This document shows, piece by piece, positions 45,824 through 52,581 of a stretch of 52,581 nt of DNA. Every line of letters begins with the position of its first letter. Positions within the stretch are counted from its first letter, which is position 1. The stretch lies in assembly GCF_001636695.1 (NCBI RefSeq), contig NZ_LGEL01000036.1, positions 1 to 52,581 of the forward strand, written 5' to 3'. Both the position numbers and the translations under genes were made by a program. The stretch is from Pedobacter panaciterrae (GTDB taxonomy: Bacteria > Bacteroidota > Bacteroidia > Sphingobacteriales > Sphingobacteriaceae). The notes under the pieces were generated by a model, which ran no database searches, was not told where the DNA came from, and was given only the letters and a program-made list of their open reading frames with translations.

Positions 45824-46051
45824 TCAAAAACTTAACGATGGTGTTAACTCTTCACAATGAAAGCCCTTATCTTTTAAGATATAATTAACCATAGGTGCAC
45901 AAGGAACAGAGCTTACCACACTAAGTATTCTGTCAATTCCATCGGTTCTGAATGACCAATTGTTCTCTCCAAATATGATATCCATTATAGGTCTGATAGA
46001 AATCAACTCATATTTATCTTTTACCGAAGTTTTAAAACTAATTGTGTTCAT
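45824..46051 (-). CDS. Small HMA-like protein without CxxC, paralogue of 29123-29347
   Basis: The 75-residue protein shares with the 29123-29347 protein the internal 'DRILSVVSSV' (there 'DCVLRIVSTV') and the C-terminal 'KGFHCEELT' (there 'NGYQCEELT'). The secondary structure fits a heavy-metal-associated fold, but no CxxC is present. Both have one conserved Cys in 'CEEL'. Function unknown. Here it is not next to a transporter. Confidence 0.65.
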   Translation of the reverse strand: MNTISFKTSVKDKYELISIRPIMDIIFGENNWSFRTDGIDRILSVVSSVPCAPMVNYILKDKGFHCEELTPSLSF

Positions 46052-46183
46052 CGCTTTATGATCTATCTAATGAATAACTTACCATAAAGATGAGGGTTAT
46101 TACTAAATCATACCAGTTCTATCCGGCTAAAGCAGACAAAAAACTCGACGAGTGGTAAAAAAACGTCGGTGAAAAAATCAAAG

Positions 46184-48019
46184 TTACTTTGTTTGCTTTA
46201 TAGGTTTAGGGAAATAGTCGGTAGAACTTTTACGTTTGTTGTTAAAAAACAGTGCATAGCGGATTACCTCTCCTTTTTTCAACAGGACTGGTTGTTTATA
46301 AACTGACGATTGCTCCTTAACCTCGGTTCCATCTGTTGTATACCTGATGATACTTGCTTTCGTCGGATCCGTCAGCGTAACCTTGATTGTACTGTCGGGA
46401 TTTACTATCGTTTCTCTTATTGCTACCGGAATTCTAAATTGGATTCCCTGTTTGTCATAACGTTGATATTGGGTACTTAGCCTGCTTTTAAAATTCTCAA
46501 AATTCTTCTGTGCTTTTGGCGTCCAGTCGATCTCTGCCAGGGCCGCAATACGAGGATAAACCATGTACTCAAAATAATCCTCGGTTCCAATAAATTCAGT
46601 CCACAGGTTTCCTTGTGCTCCTAAAATATGTTTAGCCTCGGTTTCGTTTAACGCCGGGTGAACAGGTTCAAAAGCGTATACACTGTCGAGTGGCACCCAA
46701 TAACCTATAGCCATTGGCTCAATTTTAGGGTCGGCCTGATAACCATCAAGATACAAATGCGAATAAGGTGACATGATTGCGTCGTGACCGCTTTTTGCAG
46801 CTTTCAAACCACTTTCAACTCCTAACCACGAATGTACAGTAGCATTATCTGCAAGCCCTCCCTGCATAATTTCTTCCCATCCGATTATCTTTTTTCCTTT
46901 GCTATTAATGAATTTTTCCATTCTCTGTATAAACCAGCTTTGCAATGCGGCTTCATCTTTCAGACCTTCCTTTTTTATACGTGCCTGACATTTAGGGCAG
47001 GTGTGCCATGCATCATGCGGAGCCTCATCTCCACCAATATGGATGTACTGAGATGGGAACAATGGCATTACTTCATTCAAAACATCTTCTAAAAATGTAA
47101 ATACAGTATCATTACCTGCACAGTAAAGATCTTTGGAAACACCCCAAACCTTTCTTACTTCAAATGGTTTTCCGTTCTCAAAACTAACATCTCCGCAGGC
47201 CAGATAAGGATAAGCAGTAATAGCTGCTACTGAATGACCCGGCATTTCTATTTCAGGAATTACTTCTACAAATCTCGATGTTGCATAAGCAACAACTTCC
47301 TTAATCTGTTCCTGGGTATAATAACCTCCGTACCTAATACTATCAACATCTTTTTTTCTATTCGGACCAATCTGTGTTCCATTTCTATAAGCTGCAATTT
47401 CTTGTAATTTGGGATACTTTTTTATTTCTATTCTCCAACCCTGATCTTCAGTTAAGTGCCAATGAAACTTATTTAATTTATGTTTAGCCAATTGATCTAT
47501 AAACTTTTTTATATAGTCAACAGAGAACATATGCCTGCAATTGTCCATCAGCATACCCCTCCAGCAAAAACGAGGCTCATCTTCTATATAAACACAAGGC
47601 AATTTTTTAGCTCCGTTAACAGGCACCAATTGTAATAATGTTTGTATACCATAAAAGAGACCATTTTCCGTTCCTGCTTTTATAGAAACTCCATTTGAAT
47701 TTACTTCCAGTACATACCCTTCTTTTGAAGTGACATTTGCGTCAATATTAAGGCTTATTGTTTTTGCATTTCTTTGCATCCACATACCTGTACGCAGTTC
47801 CGGTTTAATTCCTGCAGTTTCTTGTATTGATGATTGAGCAAAAGCTGCTAACTCCTTTAAACTAGCGGAGGGATAACTGATGTATATATTTTTGTCGAGC
47901 GTAAGACTTCCTTTTCGCTCTTCTAATTTTACCGGCAAAGGGATTATAGAGATTTTAGATTGTGCAGACAATTTTAGGGTGCAAATTATCAATAGAGCGA
48001 TTGACAGCAGTCGGTTCAT
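46184..48019 (-). CDS. GH20 beta-N-acetylhexosaminidase, secreted
   Basis: The 611-residue exported enzyme (signal peptide to 'LKLSAQ') has a GH20b domain at about 25-145 and the GH20 TIM barrel with the catalytic pair D331-E332 in 'IHIGGDEAPHDAW'; 'HWHLTEDQGWRIEIKKYP' and 'NATVHSWLGVESG' also match. It removes terminal GlcNAc or GalNAc by substrate-assisted catalysis. A C-terminal CHB_HEX-like part is present ('ASIIRYTTDGTEVKE'). It lies downstream of the TonB receptor gene, separated by a large AT-rich hairpin. Confidence 0.96.
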   Translation of the reverse strand: MNRLLSIALLIICTLKLSAQSKISIIPLPVKLEERKGSLTLDKNIYISYPSASLKELAAFAQSSIQETAGIKPELRTGMWMQRNAKTISLNIDANVTSKEGYVLEVNSNGVSIKAGTENGLFYGIQTLLQLVPVNGAKKLPCVYIEDEPRFCWRGMLMDNCRHMFSVDYIKKFIDQLAKHKLNKFHWHLTEDQGWRIEIKKYPKLQEIAAYRNGTQIGPNRKKDVDSIRYGGYYTQEQIKEVVAYATSRFVEVIPEIEMPGHSVAAITAYPYLACGDVSFENGKPFEVRKVWGVSKDLYCAGNDTVFTFLEDVLNEVMPLFPSQYIHIGGDEAPHDAWHTCPKCQARIKKEGLKDEAALQSWFIQRMEKFINSKGKKIIGWEEIMQGGLADNATVHSWLGVESGLKAAKSGHDAIMSPYSHLYLDGYQADPKIEPMAIGYWVPLDSVYAFEPVHPALNETEAKHILGAQGNLWTEFIGTEDYFEYMVYPRIAALAEIDWTPKAQKNFENFKSRLSTQYQRYDKQGIQFRIPVAIRETIVNPDSTIKVTLTDPTKASIIRYTTDGTEVKEQSSVYKQPVLLKKGEVIRYALFFNNKRKSSTDYFPKPIKQTK

Positions 48020-48026
48020 GTGCAGG

Positions 48027-48111
48027 TGTTTGATATTTTAAAATAAAACAGTTATTGTTTAGCCTTATAAACTAATGCTAGTTAACTGTTTTATTTTAAA
48101 ATATCAATCAC
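48027..48111. repeat. Long AT-rich inverted repeat between TonB receptor and GH20 genes
   Basis: Arms at 48031-48054 and 48083-48106 are perfect 24-base complements around a 28-base loop; the pairing extends at 48027-48030 with one mismatch. It starts eight bases upstream of the hexosaminidase ATG and follows the TonB receptor stop (48142) by about 30 bases. It may be a terminator of the receptor transcript or a structure over the hexosaminidase start site. Confidence 0.85.
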
Positions 48112-48141
48112 ACACATTGCGCAAACCGTTGCGTAATTTTA

Positions 48142-50544
48142 TTAAAACTCTATTCTGTAATTGATCGTTGGTATAATGCCTCCCCATTTTGAAGGTTCAA
48201 TAATCCGCTTACTGGAATTGTAGTGCATTCCAACAGTATTTTCCTTGTTCAATAGGTTCTGAATATCTATAATGATCAAGTGGCTGACCTTTTTACTATT
48301 GATGCGGTAACTGGCTGAAAAATCAACACGTACATATGGATCAGCAGTTAAAGTATTAACTTTATTCTGATCGATAACCTCTTCATCTAATCTGAAGGAT
48401 TCTTCAACTAAAACCGGAGAATACTTTCTGCCTCCGGCATAGATCAACTTTGCGTTTAGTCCGAAAATATTGTTCTTTCTTTTTCCCGAAATCCATTCCT
48501 TTCCGGCCAAAAGATTCCCAACATATCGCGTATTAAATGATGTATTAAATTCCGTGTTGCTTAGAGCTTTAAATTTAGAATCAAACAGTGAAGAAGTGAC
48601 TATAAAATAATAGCCTTTGCTCAATGATTTTTCAAGTGATAGTTCAATACCATAGTTTTTCCCAGTACCCTTATTAACCAGGGAGCGATAAGAAGATGAG
48701 GTAATTGCCGAATTATCTGAAACGTTGAGGAGCGAAAAATTCACTTCAGGATCTATAGACACCGGCACATCATATAAATGCTGATAGTATACCTCTGTTT
48801 TAAATTTCAGATTTCCGCTAAATAGTTTTTCATAACCCAGTACAGCCTGTGCCGACTTGGTAGGACTAAGCTTTTTAACAGTCTCTGAAGATTTTAATTC
48901 GGTTTGATCTGCACTTCTGGCAAAGTAATAAGATAGTGGTTCCAGACGACTGTATAAACCGGCACCGAAAGATAGCTGCTGCTCTCCCGCCAGTTTTAGA
49001 TTTAACCCAAATCTCGGTTCTACACTCCAACTCTCACTCAGGTTAAAATAATTCGCATGCAATCCGGCATTTAAAGTAAGCTGACTGTTCAATTCTGTTT
49101 TATACTGTACAAAGCCATCGTAACTGCTGGTGCTTCCTTTCTGATTAATCAGTTCCTTCAATTCTTTTAACTCAGTATTATAATGTTGTCCGTATAGGTT
49201 GTAACTTAAAAAACTTGCATTAACCCCTGCGCGAATCACATTAGCCTCATTAATTTTATAATTCAAGGTACCTGCATAGCGTATAGAACTATTGGTATAC
49301 CGAGTTTTATCCTGCAAACCGGTTTTATAATCTTTATTCAGTGTATCGATATTATTGGTACTCTGATTGCCAGAGTAAGAGATAATGTTGTTAAAATATA
49401 GTTTATTACTGGCTATATAAAGGTGTTTTAAACCGACACTTCCGGCGTTGTAACCGTATTTCATATCGTACGCATCTTTTCTTTCTTCCCATTTTGTGTA
49501 ATCTCTGTCTGCATCTCTATTGAGGTCGCTTAAGCCTCCTATACCAAACAGGGAAAACGTGCCGGCTTTTTCTGTAGGTACAACGAAATTAAATGACAAG
49601 TCCTGATACTTGGGAACTCCCTCGTCAGACACCTTGATACCGGCCTTTTCTAATAAACTTAAAGAAGAATAACGATAACTGATCAGATAAGAAGCATCTC
49701 CTCCTTTTTTAAAAGGACCTTCTAAAGTAACACCAGCGCCTAGTATACCAACATTAAAAGCATATTCACGTTTATCTGTATTTCCTTTTCTGAATTTCAA
49801 ATCGAATACACCTGATAATGCATTACTATACTCAGCGGCCAGACCTCCGGTATAAAAATCGGATGTGCTTAAAACGGTTGTATTGATCATACTAATCGCA
49901 CCTCCTGAAGCACCTTCACTACCAAAATGGTTGGGGTTAATGATCTCGATACCTTCCAGGCGCCATTGGAGACTTTTCGGAGAATTACCTCTTACAATAA
50001 TGTCATTGTTATCGCCACCGGCTACAACCCCTGCAAAACTCTGGGCCATCCTTGCGGGATCAAAAAAAGCGCCAGCATATCGATTGGTTTCTTCTGGTGA
50101 AAAGGAACGTCCGCTTGTCATTGCCATCTGGTTCAGAGGTTTTTTACCTGAACTGGCATTTACCACAATTTCATTGAGATCGTTGGTTTGTGTTTCCATC
50201 TCCAGGTAAAGAACCGGTTCTTTACCGCTGGTAACCAAAAGTTCAGATAATATAATTTGCTGATAACCTGTTAAAGTAGCTTGCAGCACCTGTCGACCTA
50301 ACGGGACACCTGTTAAACGAAATACACCATTTTCGTTAGTACTTAAGCTTTTAACCGTTGGGTTTGAAGAGAGTTTAATGGTAACACCGGCAAGTGGAAG
50401 TTTGGTACCTTTATCTACTACCGTCCCTTTAATGGTCTGAGTTATTGTGGAAGTATTACGGTTTAAGGAATCTTTGTTCTGGGCATGCACGCATATTTGC
50501 AGCATGAAAGTAATCAGCAACAGAGGGAGAAATTTCATGGTCAT
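48142..50544 (-). CDS. TonB-dependent receptor with carboxypeptidase-like N-terminal domain
   Basis: The 800-residue protein (signal peptide to 'ICVHAQ') has a carboxypeptidase-regulatory-like domain at about 35-125 ('IKGTVVDKGTKLPLAGVTIKLS'), a plug ('VAGGDNNDIIVRGNSPKSLQWRLEGIEIINPNHFG', shown in two parts), and a barrel ending in 'PTINYRIEF' with a terminal Phe. It is shorter than SusC and has no SusD partner, so it is the siderophore/peptide-type receptor class. It precedes the GH20 gene on the same strand. Substrate unknown. Confidence 0.93.
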   Translation of the reverse strand: MTMKFLPLLLITFMLQICVHAQNKDSLNRNTSTITQTIKGTVVDKGTKLPLAGVTIKLSSNPTVKSLSTNENGVFRLTGVPLGRQVLQATLTGYQQIILSELLVTSGKEPVLYLEMETQTNDLNEIVVNASSGKKPLNQMAMTSGRSFSPEETNRYAGAFFDPARMAQSFAGVVAGGDNNDIIVRGNSPKSLQWRLEGIEIINPNHFGSEGASGGAISMINTTVLSTSDFYTGGLAAEYSNALSGVFDLKFRKGNTDKREYAFNVGILGAGVTLEGPFKKGGDASYLISYRYSSLSLLEKAGIKVSDEGVPKYQDLSFNFVVPTEKAGTFSLFGIGGLSDLNRDADRDYTKWEERKDAYDMKYGYNAGSVGLKHLYIASNKLYFNNIISYSGNQSTNNIDTLNKDYKTGLQDKTRYTNSSIRYAGTLNYKINEANVIRAGVNASFLSYNLYGQHYNTELKELKELINQKGSTSSYDGFVQYKTELNSQLTLNAGLHANYFNLSESWSVEPRFGLNLKLAGEQQLSFGAGLYSRLEPLSYYFARSADQTELKSSETVKKLSPTKSAQAVLGYEKLFSGNLKFKTEVYYQHLYDVPVSIDPEVNFSLLNVSDNSAITSSSYRSLVNKGTGKNYGIELSLEKSLSKGYYFIVTSSLFDSKFKALSNTEFNTSFNTRYVGNLLAGKEWISGKRKNNIFGLNAKLIYAGGRKYSPVLVEESFRLDEEVIDQNKVNTLTADPYVRVDFSASYRINSKKVSHLIIIDIQNLLNKENTVGMHYNSSKRIIEPSKWGGIIPTINYRIEF

Positions 50545-50622
50545 AATGGATTTGTTTTACCCTATGACACCCCTCTTCCACTTTACCCCTACGCGAAAAA
50601 AAATTAAATTATTAGCAGCGCC

Positions 50623-51228
50623 TTATCTGGTACCGAAAACTTTATCCCAAATATCAGATGTAACCCCATACTTTGTAGTTGAGTCATCATAATGGTGTAA
50701 CATGTGTTGTTGCTTCAGTTTTTTCCAGAAAGCACTTTTAAATTGAGCATGATGCAACATGTAATGTGTCATGTCGTAGCAAAGATATCCGAAAATAAAC
50801 CCTGCAAAAAAACCCTCCAGCATAGTCGGAGCAAGCAGCCATTTAAAAAGAAAGAAAAATGCCAATGCAAGTGGTATGCTTGCAGAAGGCGGCATTACCA
50901 ATCGTTGCGCATCATTTGGATAATCATGATGAACACCATGAAAAATAAAATGAATTCTTTTGCCCCACTCCGATTTTGGATAAAAGTGAAAAATAAAACG
51001 ATGAAGCACGTATTCCGTTAATGTCCAGATAAATAATCCTAATAGAAAATATCCCAGAAACCCTAAAATTCCATTGGTATTGAATGATGTCCAGGAAAAA
51101 TACCCTACAACCGGAACATAAACAATAAGCGGAACAAAATATGGCACCTTAGATAAACCCTCAAAAAGTGGGTTTTTAAACATTCTAATTGATTCTCTAG
51201 AATTAGATATAAAATTCTTCTTCATCAC
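50623..51228 (-). CDS. Fatty acid hydroxylase/sterol desaturase-family membrane enzyme
   Basis: The 201-residue inner-membrane protein has the diiron His clusters of this family: 'HRFIFH' (76-81), 'HGVHHDYP' (97-104), 'HYMLHH' (155-160) and 'HMLHHYDD' (175-182), between hydrophobic helices. It resembles the catalytic domain of fatty acid 2-hydroxylase. Sphingobacteria make sphingolipids with 2-hydroxy acyl chains, so acting on ceramide fatty acids is plausible. It is 394 bases... more exactly, it is a single gene lying between the TonB receptor (78 bases away) and the barrel gene (98 bases away), all on the minus strand. Confidence 0.9.
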   Translation of the reverse strand: MMKKNFISNSRESIRMFKNPLFEGLSKVPYFVPLIVYVPVVGYFSWTSFNTNGILGFLGYFLLGLFIWTLTEYVLHRFIFHFYPKSEWGKRIHFIFHGVHHDYPNDAQRLVMPPSASIPLALAFFFLFKWLLAPTMLEGFFAGFIFGYLCYDMTHYMLHHAQFKSAFWKKLKQQHMLHHYDDSTTKYGVTSDIWDKVFGTR

Positions 51229-51326
51229 ACTAATTTTTGATGGTTTTCAAACGAGAGTTCTAAATTACGGCTTTTATTATATTTCCCATTACCTAAAATA
51301 AGTAATTTACCAAATTTTGATACTTC

Positions 51327-52562
51327 TTAATATCTGAATTTCATGGCAACATAAGGATACCAACCCTCATTTGAACGGCCCATTACAAAACGAAACACAG
51401 TTAATGATGCCGGAGCAAAATATATCCCCCCTCCATACCCATTGTGCCAAACATCAGACTTTTCTCCTTTTTTCCATACCCTGCCTACATCATGGAAACC
51501 TAAAAGTCCAAACTGACCTGGCAATATATAATTCATAAAGTTTGCTACTTTTATCCTCAACTCAAAGTTATTATACAAGCTGTGTTCTCCACCAAATCTA
51601 AATTCTCTGTAACCAAGCAAGTTACCCTGACCTCCCAAAAAACTGGATTGATAGAATGCCTGCTTGCCTACCGTAACACCACCGCCAATTCTGTCTGTTA
51701 AAACAAAACGACTTCCTTTATCTATATTTTTGTAAACTGAGAAAGAGGCACTCAGCTGTGCCATGGAGTTAGAAACACCGTTTATTCCTTTATAAACCTG
51801 TAATTTACTTTCTAAAAAAGTACCTGAAGTAGGTAAAATATCACTGTTACGATTATTGTTTGTGAAATTTGCAATCACTCCTGCATATAACTTATCTTTT
51901 GTAATTGTTGCGCTATCTGGCGAATGCAACTCAGAAATGTTATTAATGAAACGCCCTTCGTTATCATCTTTACTATAGGTGTAATACTGTAGCGACGGAC
52001 CCACACTAAAGGTTGATTTTGATAAATGCCATCTTACAGACGGGTCTATCTGAAACAAGCTAAACCTTGCACGGTAATACCTCACAAAATCTCCTGTTTT
52101 ATTAAAAGTTGTTTCATTACCCAAACCATAAAAATTTTGTGAGTTTTCCGGAGCAAAAGCGTCTGCTTGCAATACAATATCTGCATTTCCCAAAACTTTA
52201 AACATTTCTCCCCGATAATTAAACCTAAAACCAGTAGTTGCAAAAGAGTGTAAAAATGAGAACGAATGTGTACTCCCATATGGCAGCTTCCTAAAACCTG
52301 GCTGTGTAATTTTGTAAGACAGGCCTAGTAATATCCTGTCATCAATATTATAACTAGCATTTAAAAGAAGCATCTTTCTCTTGTAAAGATCAGTATAGAC
52401 AAAATGAGTATTAGAAGTATCATTATCCAACCTTTTAAGCAGTTTATTTGTATTCCCTGTAAAGGTAATGTTGTCATCCTTACCATAAACGCGAACTTTC
52501 CGAAGTGAGTTCTCTACATGAAAAGTTTTTTTTCCTTCAACGCTAATTATCCTTAACTTAAT
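51327..52562 (-). CDS. Omp85/D15-type outer-membrane barrel protein, 5' truncated at contig end
   Basis: The visible 412 codons encode the C-terminal barrel of a D15 surface antigen (BamA/TamA-like): strands 'YYRARFSLFQIDPSVRWHL', 'SDILPTSGTFLESKLQVY', 'DRIGGGVTVGKQAFYQSSFLGGQGNLLGYREFRFGGEHS' (shown here as its family motif, with 'GYREFRFGG' the key part), 'NFELRIKVANFM', and a final 'YVAMKFRY' with aromatic end. In Bacteroidota this barrel often follows an N-terminal metallophosphoesterase, which would lie beyond the end. The frame's apparent start 'MYKRQ' (52563-52577) is translated adapter, not gene. Confidence 0.85.
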   Translation of the reverse strand: MKLRIISVEGKKTFHVENSLRKVRVYGKDDNITFTGNTNKLLKRLDNDTSNTHFVYTDLYKRKMLLLNASYNIDDRILLGLSYKITQPGFRKLPYGSTHSFSFLHSFATTGFRFNYRGEMFKVLGNADIVLQADAFAPENSQNFYGLGNETTFNKTGDFVRYYRARFSLFQIDPSVRWHLSKSTFSVGPSLQYYTYSKDDNEGRFINNISELHSPDSATITKDKLYAGVIANFTNNNRNSDILPTSGTFLESKLQVYKGINGVSNSMAQLSASFSVYKNIDKGSRFVLTDRIGGGVTVGKQAFYQSSFLGGQGNLLGYREFRFGGEHSLYNNFELRIKVANFMNYILPGQFGLLGFHDVGRVWKKGEKSDVWHNGYGGGIYFAPASLTVFRFVMGRSNEGWYPYVAMKFRY

Positions 52563-52581
52563 CTGTCTCTTATACACATCT
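52563..52581. other. Tn5 mosaic end (Nextera adapter) at contig edge
   Basis: The last 19 bases read CTGTCTCTTATACACATCT, the exact Tn5 transposase mosaic end used in Nextera library preparation. It is a sequencing artefact, not genome. Confidence 0.98.

Noticed and set aside
46143-46153. Hyphenated palindrome ACTCGACGAGT after the hexosaminidase stop region
   Set aside because: Only five-base half sites and no T-run suited to a terminator or second copy in the window.

Overview
The window looks like a contig from a Bacteroidota species of the family Sphingobacteriaceae, most like Pedobacter. The evidence is the AT-rich DNA, the SusC/SusD pair, lipoproteins with Bacteroidota-style lipoboxes, TAnnTTTG-type -7 promoter boxes, small family proteins such as the DUF6496 type, and a fatty-acid hydroxylase suited to a sphingolipid-making bacterium. 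The last 19 bases are a Tn5 mosaic end (Nextera adapter), so the right edge is an untrimmed contig end and the last gene is cut there.

Bases 1574-21058 form a carbohydrate locus aimed at rhamnose-containing glycosides. Three minus-strand operons are interleaved with two paralogous AraC regulators on the plus strand. Operon A is SusC, SusD, a GH106 alpha-L-rhamnosidase and an arabinose/fucose-isomerase-like enzyme. Operon C is a TlpA-like thioredoxin protein, a propeller-HEAT-cytochrome c protein and a DUF1080 (3-keto-glycoside hydrolase-like) protein. Operon B is a GH78-like rhamnosidase and a TIM-barrel sugar isomerase/epimerase. A shared motif, TGCAyTTTTTGGCATT, lies upstream of A and B with the same 44-base gap to a -7-like box; a weaker copy precedes C, ten bases (about one helical turn) further out. 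I infer one regulon that imports rhamnosides and joins hydrolysis to periplasmic oxidation.

Bases 21394-32415 hold housekeeping and accessory genes: a cupin, a MetNIQ methionine importer, a thioredoxin-reductase-like flavoenzyme, an outer-membrane barrel, a SAM hydrolase that carries a signal peptide, a TetR-controlled MFS efflux operon with a visible operator, and a multi-PAS histidine kinase without a partner. Two near-identical large hairpins (95-224 and 21903-22041) are copies of a dispersed REP/MITE-like element.

Bases 32483-33540 hold small stress-type genes, including two too short or wrongly framed to be found by simple length-based ORF calling; they converge on a hairpin built from their own last codons. 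Bases 33543-42331 form a six-gene minus-strand operon of the kind common in Planctomycetes: a cytochrome c, a sorbosone-dehydrogenase-like protein, a DUF2231-cytochrome-LRR fusion, a Tat-exported NHL propeller, a Tat-exported DUF1501 protein and a DUF1549/DUF1553 cytochrome lipoprotein. Its biochemical role is not known to me and it is the best candidate here for an undescribed system.

Bases 42498-52562 hold a GNAT acetyltransferase, a GH95-like glycosidase, three small hypothetical proteins, a GH20 hexosaminidase with a TonB receptor upstream, a fatty acid hydroxylase and a truncated Omp85/D15 barrel. I saw no tRNA, rRNA, CRISPR array, prophage or insertion sequence transposase.
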